Positions 1-9,537 of a DNA stretch of 64,000 bases are shown here, one piece after another. Below the pieces are notes generated by a model. It was not told the DNA's origin and made no database searches. It was given only the letters and a program-made list of their open reading frames with translations. A program made the position numbers and the translations under genes. Within the stretch, counting starts at the first letter, position 1; every line of letters begins with the position of its first letter. The stretch lies in assembly GCF_020520425.1 (NCBI RefSeq), contig NC_079492.1, forward strand, positions 53,629,042-53,693,041, read 5' to 3'. This stretch comes from Spinacia oleracea (Eukaryota > Streptophyta > Magnoliopsida > Caryophyllales > Amaranthaceae).

Positions 1-239
1 ACTCTTTATTTTATTTTAAAGTCATGACTACTATTTTCAGTTAATGGATTTCAAATGGTTTATTTTGGATTGGGTCTCAACGGTTCCAACTTGTTTTAAT
101 AACCATTAACTATTTATTTAATGTGTTTGAAAGTTAGTTAATTCCGCTGCGTAATTCTGGTAAATAGCCTTAGCCGTTATCACGGTGGCGGTAATATCTT
201 GGTAATTCCTGTGTTTTAAACCAAGACGCTCTTAGGTTA

Positions 240-1448
240 ATCCAGGCCCAAGAACTGAAGGAGACCACTGAAATTGGAGATCTTTTGTATTAGGGTAACT
301 CAAGAAAGGGGAAGTTTTCAATTCTCTCAACGGCTCAATTAATTCGCAAAGACAAAAGCGATTTTGAAGATGAAGCTTGGAACCTGATTTGTTCAGCTCC
401 TGTGCAACATAGGACCCGTGCCTTTTTATGGTTGACATATCATGATCGCATCTCAGGCAATGCCAACAGATACAAACGCAAACTCACGGATGACCCAAAA
501 ATGCTACGTTTGTGGCAAGTTGGAGGAGTCAACGTTACATATTGTGCTTGATTGTGTAGCAGCCAGGTGCATATAGAAGAAGCTTGGGGGTCCTTCTACT
601 AAGGTGAGTTTCTTTCAAGGCGACCTTAAGCATTCGATGACGAATAACCTTGAATATACAAATGCTATAAATGAAGTAATATGGCTAACTTACTTTTGCA
701 TTGCTATATGTGGTAGATTTGGAGATCGCGCAACTACTTTGTGTTTGATCGAAGTCATGAAGTTCCAATTGACACATGGGCTTTCCTACAAGTTCGTTTC
801 GATGAGACAAGAAATCGTTATATGGGGGTAATAAGCCTTCAAATTCAAAGGATGTGTTTGTTAACTGGAAAGCTCCACCTGCAGGGTGTATGTACTGAAT
901 TCAGACGGTGCTGCTAAGGGTGCCCCAGGTGTAGTAGGTGGAGGGGTTGCGATCCGCGACAACCAAGGAACCCTTGTCTCATCTATGTCAATTAACCTTG
1001 CCAGCTGATGTGCCTACCGTGCAAAAGTAATGGCCCTTGTCCATGGCCTTGAGCTTGCCCGGGAACTTCAAATTTCCAAGCTCTTAATCCAACTTGATAG
1101 GCTATCTTGCGTGCAATCACTGAGGAACGAGTCTACTTACAGAGGTGAATGTGTCCACTTATTAAATCATTGTCGGTCCATGCTTAGTGATGCTAGTTGG
1201 AAAGTAAGGGTGTAACATATCTACTGGGGAAGGAAACCGTGCGGCGGATTGGCTAGCTAACCAAGGAGTGACTCAACCTCAACGGATCATGGTCCTAAAG
1301 GATATTCCCATAACCTTCACTAGAAATTTAGACGAGGACATTAGAGGGGTGGCCTTTCCACGCGGCCTTATTCCACATTAGGTTCTTTTAATTTGTTTGT
1401 AATTTTCTTTCTTTTGGAATTCTTTCCTCTTATGCATAAAAAAAAAAC
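240..1448 (+). mobile_element. Decayed 3' end of a LINE-type (non-LTR) retrotransposon
   Basis: Conceptual translation in shifting frames gives the order found at the 3' end of plant L1-like LINEs. First comes a zf-RVT region (about 380-590) with an RAFLWL-type motif and a C-x2-C-x7-H-x4-C cluster (CYVCGKLEESTLHIVLDC). An RNase H-like domain follows (about 895-1260), then a short 3' UTR and an A-rich run ending near 1448. Several stops and frameshifts interrupt it, so it is a fossil. The endonuclease and reverse transcriptase parts are absent or lie upstream of the window. Bases 1-240 are AT-rich and show nothing recognisable; they may belong to the same element. Confidence 0.7.
895..1262 (+). 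pseudogene. RNase H-like domain of the LINE (RVT_3 type), inactivated
   Basis: Readable pieces include NSDGAAKG, GGGVAIRDNQG, ALVHGLELARELQ and QLDRLSCVQSL, matching the plant RNase H-like (RVT_3) fold that ends many LINE ORF2 proteins and stand-alone 'putative ribonuclease H' proteins. The first acidic residue (NSDGA) is present. The position that is normally glutamate in the A-E-x-x-AL motif reads lysine (RAKVMAL), and in-frame stops occur before and after the 1030-1215 open segment. A functional enzyme is therefore unlikely. An independently domesticated RNase H gene is possible but not favoured, because the A-rich tail follows directly. Confidence 0.6.
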
Positions 1449-2945
1449 AATTTTACGCCTATAAGACCCACCCGCCTTCCTCAAATAGCCAACCCTACAA
1501 ATTTGTACCTTTTAAACTTTTGACATTCAAGTCACAAGGTGAGTTTCCTACCAAGCCACCGAGTGATACACTTTATTTTTACTACTCTGTATATTTTGAG
1601 GTGGTTTGGTTGATTGTATGAAGTAGATCTTTCTAGGAAGAAGTTTTCTCCATGTATAAGCATTTCCTAGGAAGCTAGTGGGTGATGTTGTTTGGTTAAA
1701 TGTAGGAAGTAAATTCCCATGAGAAGGTCCACTTACTTAGGGAAACTTTAGATAAACAACTTCCTCCATTTTGTAGGAAGTGTGATTTCCCATGTTTTTG
1801 TTAACAAAACAATACTAAAATTTCCCACATCCTAGGAAGTCCAAAGTTTTTCACGTCAACAAAACATCACCTTTGTAAGCTAGGTTGCACGGATACGAGG
1901 ATCAGACAAAACGGGAATCAAATGTTAGTATCATAGGGTGAATGGGTGATAAGCCCGGAAACGAGTTTCGCCGTGTTCGAGTATCGTGTGTCCAACACGT
2001 TTTGGAAACAGTTACACTGTGTTTGGGAATCAAGTTAACTTGAAAATGCGAGGAAAAGTAAAACTATGGAAATCTATAGAAAAGTAAATCTGAAGAAATA
2101 TGTAGAAATCTCTAAATTTTAATTTGTTTGGTCAGTTATTACGAAAAACTACGGAAATTGAAATATCACATATTTTTCACTTTTTTACTTTTGTTTTCCA
2201 CAGATTTCCACAGTTTTCCCATCACTTTTGAGAGGAAAAGCGTGGGAAAATAAAACATGCATAATATAACTAGTTGATTTCCACACATTTCTACACATTT
2301 CAATTTCCTCATTTTTCCATTTAAATTAACAAACAAGCTAAAATTAAGGAATTATCTTATTTCCACAAGTTTATACACTTTTCCTCAACAATTTTATACA
2401 CATTGTTGAAAACAATTAGAGTCATATTTTTCCGTATTCGAGTTTCGCGTATCCGACACATGCTAAAAACGGTTAGAGTCATATTTTGCCCATGCATCAT
2501 AGTTTGTAAGGTCAATCACATGACCTAATACGTAATACACTCGCCATGGCTTAGACGCACAGACGCGCTAGGTGGTGGGCCTGAAATATTGCCATGGTGC
2601 TACATTATTCATATACTTCGTACAAAGTACTCTGTACTCCCGTCCACACTCCACCTCACTCCCTTGGCTGCTAAACATTATCACGAGAAAAACTTGAAGA
2701 GAAATGCTAGCAATTATGGACGGAAGGGTAATTTATAAGGTGAACTGAACTGGATCCAAGTCACCTAACAGCTGATTCCGCATATACAGGTACCCGAAAA
2801 AAAACACCCCTCGTGCCCTCGTGGTATGCCTGGTGGCGTGGTGCTAATACGGTTGGAGCCTTGGAGGGACTTAAACCCTGTCGTGTAGTATATCGGTTTA
2901 GACATCCATTATAGGTCCAAAATTCCAAAGGAAACACGTCATTAA
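1449..2945. other. AT-rich intergenic stretch with possible decayed MITEs
   Basis: No coding region is recognised. At 1681-1872 the ends GGTGATGTTGTTTGG and its near-complement (AACAAAACATCACC) face each other across about 190 bp, with repeated CCTAGGAAGT-like segments inside, which suggests an old miniature inverted-repeat element. Around 2020-2345 another AT-rich block begins GTGTTTGGGAAT and ends near AACAAACAAGC, also MITE-like. Target-site duplications are not clear for either, so neither call is firm. Confidence 0.3.
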
Positions 2946-3664
2946 TAGGGGTGAAAACGAGCCGAGCCGAGCCGAGCTTTACCCTGTTCATGTTCATGTT
3001 CATTTAATTTATGCGAGCTCGAGCCCGATCCCGAGCTTTTAACCCAGCTCAAAAAAAAATTCAAGCTCGGTTCGTTTAAAAGATTTTGGGTTCGCGAACT
3101 GTTCGTGAACGACTCATTTATTTAATCGAGCCGAGTTTATAAACGAGCTTTTTTCAAGAACGAGCTTTCTTAAACGAGCTTTAGAGTATAACCACTTGAA
3201 AATCTAACAAATTATAATCATATCTAATAATAAAGATTAAAGTACATTACTTTATTTGATAAACAAAATAATAATTTAGAAAGATTCAAAGAGCACTAAT
3301 TTAGCAATTAAAATTTTATTTCAAAATATTTTTATTCTATTATAGATTTCAAAAGTCAAAAACATGATTTTTATTTATATTTGAAAAACGTATATATGGT
3401 AAAATATGATACATAACATAACTAGACGAAGTTGTTCACGAACATAAATGAACGAGTTATTCATGAACATAAATGAACGAGTTGTTCATGAACTTAAATG
3501 AACGAGCATACCTATGTTCATGTTCAAGCTCGTTTATTAAGCGAGCTTGAAAAGTTATTCAAGCCCGGCTCGTTTAGTAAATGAACAAACATGAACGAGC
3601 TTTAAACGAGCCCGATCCCGAGCCCGAGTAGTTTATTGACCGGCTTGGCTCATTTGCACCCCTA
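2946..3664. mobile_element. hAT-type miniature inverted-repeat element (719 bp)
   Basis: The ends are TAGGGGTG (left) and CACCCCTA (right). Just inside them lie GAGCCGAGC-rich sequence on the left and its complement on the right, a layout common in plant hAT MITEs. The flanking 8-mers GTCATTAA and GTCATAAG agree at six of eight positions, consistent with the 8-bp duplication of hAT transposases. The interior is AT-rich with many short repeats (AACGAG, TTCATGAAC) and no coding sequence. It lies just upstream of the first recognisable exon of the oxidoreductase pseudogene. Confidence 0.65.
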
Positions 3665-3959
3665 GTCATAAGGCTCAAAGCAAATCGAGGAAGTCTTTGT
3701 CACAAGTGATTTGTGTCCATATGGACACAAGTGAGTACCAATACAGAATCTGGAGTACCAATACAGAATATGTTAGTACCAATATAAATTATGTGAATAC
3801 CAATAACACAATATGACTTGTATTGGTGGTACTTTTAAACAATTTTACATTTTGATACTGACATATTATGTGTTGGTACTTAAAATAGTTGTATTTGAAT
3901 CACTTGTGCCCAGTTTTCCAATTTCATTTCCTATTTTCCCACAAAACCCACAAAATTGG
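3665..3959. other. Short region before the first recognisable oxidoreductase exon
   Basis: The stretch at 3720-3890 contains repeated 'AGTACCAATA'-like units and no gene. The expected N-terminal codons of a PIG3-type oxidoreductase (a Met followed by a short beta strand) cannot be found immediately upstream of the exon at 3960. The start is therefore lost, too diverged to see, or on a further-upstream exon. Confidence 0.35.
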
Positions 3960-4179
3960 ACCAGAAGTGCTGCAACTGCAAGAAGTAGAAGACCCCCAAG
4001 TCAAAGACGTTGAAGTTTTGATCAGCGTTGAAGCAACTGCCCTTAACCGAGCTGATACCATTCAGAGGAAGGGTTCCTACCCTCCCCCACCTGGGGGTAG
4101 TCCTTACCCTGGTTTGGAATGTTCTGGAGTCATCCTTCAAGTTGGCAACGATGTCTATCGCTGGAAAGTTGGTGATCAG
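3960..4179 (+). pseudogene. Oxidoreductase exon: N-terminal GroES-like domain
   Basis: Frame from GPEVLQLQEVEDPQ through ATALNRADTIQRKGSYPPPPGG and PGLECSG to WKVGDQ, the canonical N-terminal domain of PIG3-like quinone oxidoreductases. It ends at a consensus donor (CAG/GTTACC). This exon has no stop and is well conserved, so this part shows little decay. The 5' boundary is uncertain because the usual first ten or so residues are not visible upstream. Confidence 0.75.
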
Positions 4180-5790
4180 GTTACCTTTCTTTTATTCTTT
4201 TACTTCTTCTGCAGTTTCATTTTTCACTCCTGTTTACTGCTCTATGAAATTTGGGGAATTGGGTTTTTTTTTTGTAATTTTCTCAGGAAGTTGTAATCTT
4301 CTCAATTTGTTATTGTGGGTGTGATTGACTGGTAATTTCCTTTATGGTTTGTGGTTGAATTGAGTAATTTTTTATATAAATTTGTGCGTTTTGTCTTTGT
4401 ATTTAATTGGGGTTTATGTGGAAGTGATGGGATAATCTTTGGTTTAAAAATTTGTTGATTGATGGAAGTGAAGGAAAACTACCGCTTTAGTTTTGAACTT
4501 GTTGTAAATTTGATGTAGCAGAGTGTTCAGTAATGCTAGGGATGATTGCGTTTCAAGCTGACCAAAAATCTCCCCTGAAAGTTTTAATTTTGAATAATGT
4601 AGACCCGAAAACTGGCTTAACCTGATCAACTAGAATCATATGAAATTATGCACATGTAGAGTTGTTCCACGTCGGAGTAGAAGGGTGATAATAACCAACT
4701 TATAAGCTTGACGAGCTACTCCTCCATAGCCAATTGGTTTAGCTCAAAGTGGATAACTCCACACCTTGTTGTGCACGGACCAGGCCATGACGAAAAGTCA
4801 TCATGTTATTAGAACCCGGTTGGGTCATTGAAAAGTGGTCTGGGCTTAAGGGCAACTCACATGTGAGAGGGGTGTTGAGACCCCATATGAAAATACGTGC
4901 ATGTAGAGTTGTCCCACATCGGAGTAGAAGGGTGATAATAACCAACTTGTAAGCTTGGCGAGCTACTCCTCCAATAGCCAATAATGCAGGGTGTTGGCGG
5001 TGGGGTGGAGGTGGGTGATCTAACCTGAAAACCAACCCAAAAGTCCCTTAAGTTTGATCATTATGGTGATTATTGGATCAAATTGAGGGAGATACTGGTC
5101 TATCTTAGTAGGCATGTCGATTAGTAAAGATAGTAGTCTGTTGTTGAACAAATTGGAGAAAAAAAGATCGTTGTAGACTCTACATGAGATAATTCTTGGT
5201 TCATGCAGCCAATCCCATCCTTCTCGGAGTAAGGTTTTGGTATTGTTGTTGAATTGGGTGGATTGCCTCTTGTGATGATTTTTAAGAACTATTACCATTT
5301 GATGTTTTCTGATGGATTATTATGGGATTTAATCCACTTGTATTAGCGTTACAGTATCAACTATTGAGAACTTAGAACATTTATCCAAGATGTTCTGGAA
5401 AGCCACCCAGGACTTCAACTTACATAGAAATGTTACATCAATTAATTAAAGTAGCAAACATGATTTCTGAATTCTGGAGTAGTAGTTTGATCACCTGACA
5501 GATGTGTCAATTTTTTTGACTAGCCCCTTTCAGAAGTGCATGGATTGGATGTTACTTTAGTGCTATACAATGTTAGATTTCATATGCCTTTTCTTTCCTT
5601 TGAATTGTTTAAGTGCCATATCAATATATCATACCCAATACTAAGAACTTAGTACTTTGGATTGGAGTGGGGTTTGAGTAACAGTCTAACAGAGGTAATC
5701 TGTCATGCTTTTAAATGACCAGAATTGTTTAATTTTAGATCATATGCTTTTAAAGCTATATTGATTATGTATGATATTTGTTGTATGTAG
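4180..5790 (+). other. First visible intron of the oxidoreductase pseudogene
   Basis: The intron runs from the GT at 4180 to the AG before the CALLGG exon at 5791. It holds a TRIM-like direct repeat (4641-4990, listed separately) and otherwise AT-rich sequence with no coding signal. Short open frames here on the minus strand (4739-5035, 5020-5298) match no protein I know and largely cover the repeat. Confidence 0.5.
4641..4990 (+). mobile_element. TRIM-like element or other short direct-repeat element
   Basis: An approximately 85-bp block (4653-4737) recurs almost unchanged at 4902-4983, in the same orientation, within an intron. Between the copies, at about 4802-4814, the sequence TGTTATTAGAAC resembles the initiator-Met tRNA primer-binding site TGGTATCAGAGC with three or four changes. 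A G-rich stretch (GAGAGGGGTG) precedes the second copy where a polypurine tract would lie. That layout fits a terminal-repeat retrotransposon in miniature whose right repeat is truncated. It could instead be an unrelated tandem duplication. Confidence 0.4.
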
Positions 5791-5811
5791 GTGTGTGCAC
5801 TTCTTGGTGGA

Positions 5812-6590
5812 GCCTGCTGGAACGATACACAAAACTCCATGAAAGATATACAAAACTCCATGAAAATTATATGCCTGATGATAGTTCAGAGCCTCTGCAT
5901 TAGAACGAGCAGCGACAGTTTCAACTGGATCTCCTTTGTAGTATGTGCAGGATTTGCTCAACGAATCACAAGCTTCCTCCACTATATGCCCTGCTACATG
6001 CTGCTGATGATTTCCAATAACATTGTTGGATTTCTCCGAAACTCTTGCTTTTGGTATGTTGTCGTTGCTTTCGGTATGCATGTTGCAGATGCTTCCTTCA
6101 ATCTCACAGCAACTCTTGAGGTTCTGAGCCAAAGGTGAACACCTAACGGAATCTGGATGCAACGGTGCTTCCAAAAATAATCTCTCGTGAATCTATTGAA
6201 GACGCTACTGCCTCGTGGGAGATTCATGAGAGACTATTTTTGGAAGCACCACTGCATCCAGATTCCGTTACGTGTTCACCTTTGGCTCAGAACCTCAAGA
6301 GCTGCTGTGAGATTGCAGGAAGCATCTGCAACATGCATACTGAAAGCAACGATAACATACCAAAAGCAAGAGTTTCAGAGAAATCCAACAATGTTATTGG
6401 AAATCATCAGCAGCATGTAGCAGGGCATATAGTGGAGGAAGCTTGTGATTTCTTGAGCAAATCCTGCACATACTACAAAAGAGATCCAGTTGAAACTGTC
6501 GTTGCTCGTTCTAATGCAGAGGTTCTGAACTATCATCAGGTATATAATTTTCATGGAGTTTTGTGTATCTTCTCATATGAACTATCATCA
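5812..6590. mobile_element. Fold-back insertion: about 350-bp inverted arms inside a coding exon
   Basis: Sequence 5824-6194 is the near-perfect reverse complement of 6220-6569, with a loop of about 25 bp. Translations of the two arms, read outward on opposite strands, differ at only a few residues (both contain the run CSPLAQNLKSCCEI). The block lies between CALLGG and GYAETVVVPAG, which are adjacent codons in intact relatives, so it is an insertion into an exon. The left arm contains an extra tandem copy of a roughly 22-bp segment (ACAAAACTCCATGAAA twice). No clear target-site duplication is seen. The arms keep an open frame, suggesting capture of a coding fragment, but I do not recognise the protein. 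The long open frames at 5740-6174 (-) and 6165-6782 (+) are this arm sequence; the second also reads on into the real exon. Confidence 0.75.
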
Positions 6591-6746
6591 GGCTATGCTG
6601 AGACAGTTGTTGTTCCTGCGGGACATGTTCTTCCTGTTCCATCTGGTGTTTCACTCAAGGATGCTGCAAGTTTCCCAGAGGTAGCATGCACGGTTTGGTC
6701 AACTGTTTTTATGACGAGTCAACTTTCAGCGGGAGAGACATTTTTG
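6591..6746 (+). pseudogene. Oxidoreductase exon remnant right of the fold-back
   Basis: Reads GYAETVVVPAGHVLPVPSG, then SLKDAASFPEVACTVWSTVF, then QLSAGETFL, ending at donor GTAACT. This is the linker into the cofactor-binding domain of quinone oxidoreductases. Its left neighbour is the CALLGG piece at 5791-5811, 779 bp away because of the fold-back. Confidence 0.8.
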
Positions 6747-7207
6747 GTAACTAGCAAGGCTACTCTTCTTCTGTATCTTTGATTCTGCTCCTAGGGTGTT
6801 GGGCTATGCTTCAGTTATTCCTACATGACATGAATAAAACTGGAATCTCAATAGGTACTTCCATAGATTTAATTGCAATCTCCTACCACCCTCCATAGTC
6901 TTCTTACAATCATCAAGACTTCTTACCCCTTAAGCTTGATGAATATTGTTCAATGGTTATTTCAGTTTCGTGCTGAATTGGCTCTGGTAGATGTTCATAT
7001 GAGAGAACCTTAAATTCGTTTGACAAAGGGTTTATAGAAGTACCTGAGAGATGTTATGAGTTCTTTGTCAAAATATCGCCTTCTGCCATCTGTTTATGTC
7101 AAAGAATGCTATCTCATTCAATGATGTCCGTAACCTATCATTCTTTGAAAGTGGCTTAAACTATTCTGTCAATTTGATTTTTCTCTGTAGTCAACAATCT
7201 CTTTCAG

Positions 7208-7274
7208 GTTCATGGGGGCTCTAGTGGCATTGGCACTTTCGCTATTCAGATAGCTAAATACTGTGGAGCAAAAG
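7208..7274 (+). pseudogene. Oxidoreductase exon, left half, broken by the copia insertion
   Basis: After acceptor TTTCAG the frame gives VHGGSSGIGTFAIQIAKYCGAK, containing the glycine-rich nucleotide-binding loop of the family. It stops at the copia LTR boundary. The other half (17790-17804) continues VSVTAG after the target duplication AAAAG. Removing the element and one AAAAG restores the exon frame as GAK then VSVTAG, which pins the insertion precisely. Confidence 0.85.
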
Positions 7275-8672
7275 TGTTAGGTTATGATACATATGACAAT
7301 TCATAAATCATGCGGAAAAACCATAAAGCCAGGAAAGCATATTATTTACACATAATCATTTAGCATAGTTTAGATGCATACACTTTTTGCGTGCCTTCCC
7401 TAGCTGCGCTCGAACCGAACAAGAACAAGTCTTTAGGACTCCAAGTGTCGTCCCTCCGTAGATAGTCCATAGCACGTCCGGATCCGCCTTAAGCTTGACC
7501 AACTAGGATCGCCCTTAAGGTACTTAGAATTTTCGGCTAGTATAGGCAATTGTATGACTGAATTTTTGCTCTCAAAAATCACTTTGAATACTTGAATACT
7601 CTATACAAAATAATGACCCTAGGCCTTTATTTATAGAGGTATGGAAAGGGAATCGTTATCCTATTAGGATACGAATTAATTAAACTAGAATCCTAATAGA
7701 ATTCTTATTTAATTAATTCATCCTTTTAGGTTTAGGAATTTAATCATATGTCGAAACCTGATTACTTTAGGATTCGTATAGCTCACAAACACACACACGC
7801 ACGCACAGCAGCCCACGAGGGGCGCCATGCGCGCGCGCGCAGCCAGCGAGCTCGCAGCCCATTGCCACGAGGCCCACACGCTGCCGCAGCGTTGGCGCGC
7901 GCTGGGCCTGCCTTACGATGGGCCTGGCGCAGCCTTGGCTGGTGCGTTGTGGCGCGCTAGCTTGCTGGGCGATGGCCCGGCTTCGTGCTGGGCCTTCGTC
8001 TGGCAGGCCTCGTCCGATGCTAATTCGTACGATACGCTTCCGATTAATTTCCCGATTCCGGAATTCATTTCCGATACGAACAATATTTAATATTTCCGAT
8101 TCCGGAATTAATTTCCGTTTCGAACAAATATTTAATATTTCCGTTTCCGGAATTATTTTCCGATTCCGATAATATTTCCGATTCTGACAATATTTCCGTT
8201 TCCGGCAATATTTCCGATTCCGGCAATATTTCTATTTCCGATAATATTTTCCGATACGTACCATGTTTCCGTTTCCGGCAACATCTACGACTTGGATAAT
8301 ATTTATATTTCCGATACGATCCATATTTCCGTTTCCGACAATATCATCGTTTCCGGAGCATTCATTTCTTGCCTGTGACGATCTCAGCTCCCACTGAAAC
8401 CAAGATCCGTCGATTCCGAATATCCATAGATGGAGTATTTAATTCCATTAAATACTTGATCCGTTTACGTACTATTTGTGTGACCCTACGGGTTCAGTCA
8501 AGAGTAAGCTGTGGATTAATATCATTAATTCCACTTGAACTGAAGCGGCCTCTAGCTAGGCATTCAGCTCACTTGATCTCACTGAATTATTAACTTGTTT
8601 AATTAATACTGAACCGCACTTATTAGACTTAACATAGAATGCATACTTGGACCAAGGGCATTATTTCCTTCA
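7275..8672 (-). repeat. 3' LTR of the copia element (left copy)
   Basis: 1398 bp. Contains a very GC-rich block (about 7800-8000) and then a degenerate short-period array of TTCCGATTCCGG/CAATATT units (about 8035-8350). Small open frames in the GC-rich block (7748-8172) recur in the other LTR and are not genes. Confidence 0.92.
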
Positions 8673-8687
8673 GTCTCCCACTTGTCC
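8673..8687 (-). promoter_or_regulatory. Polypurine tract of the copia element
   Basis: The minus strand reads GGACAAGTGGGAGAC immediately before the LTR that starts TGAAGG, the expected place and composition for the plus-strand primer. Confidence 0.8.
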
Positions 8688-9537
8688 TTAGGGACAAGTG
8701 TGCATTTCCTAATTCCTTTGTCGCTCGATGCTTGCTCTTGAACATAAGGTAAGAGTTGTCATCCTTATTATGTCCAGAGGTGTTCCTCGGTTTCAGAGTT
8801 CAACTGATCAAATAGACAGATAATCATAGCCTATGATTCATCCGAGCACGGCCATGCATTTCACAGTTTCTAGCTCTCCGAGTGGCCTTGTACAACTTTT
8901 AAGCATCTCATCCCGATTTATGGGAGGACAATCCCAATCTTGCGATCTTGAGATTAGACTTCGTTTGATAGGTGATTACCTGAGCGTTGCCTTTATAGCC
9001 TCCTTTTACGGTGCGACGGTTGGTCAACGTCAAAGCAACCAGTTCTCAAACAAGTAATCTCAAATCACTCAGGTATTGAGGATTTAGTGTCTAATAATTT
9101 TAATGAAATTTACTTATGACAGATTTTCATCTCTTACAGTAAAGTTTCATAGGTCTTGTCCGATACTAGTCTTCCCAAAGTAAGTATCTATGTAAATGAT
9201 TATGACATTGCCATGTCCACATAATTCAAGAAACAGAACTACTAGTCATCTTGCATTCTAATCGTCTAACGTTTTCTATGCGTCCAGTTTTATAGAAAAC
9301 TCCGACTTGGGACCATTTTCAACCTTTGACATCCAAGTTCACTTGATAGACATTTCTTAGTCACAGGACTGGTCCTGACAGTCTATCTTGAATATATCGT
9401 CAAATTGAAGGGACTCATCATTTAATAAACCACAAATTAAATGGAAAAATGAATTCTTTTCATTTGTTGTGAATGATTAACCAATAACGTTTTACAAAGA
9501 TTTAAACTCTAAAACTTTAAAACATTAAACAGGGATA

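Noticed and set aside
4653..4983. Direct repeats considered as a Cassandra-type (5S-bearing) TRIM
   Set aside because: The expected 5S rRNA-like promoter segments are not visible in the repeats.
5740..6782. Two long open frames, one on each strand (144 and 205 codons), looking like a gene pair
   Set aside because: They are the two arms of one inverted repeat inserted in the oxidoreductase exon; the second also runs into a real exon by chance.
7748..8172. Open frames in the copia LTR (repeated at 16860-17284 and, inverted, at 45264-45572)
   Set aside because: They are the GC-rich and TTCCG-repeat parts of LTR sequence, present once per LTR copy; no coding signature.
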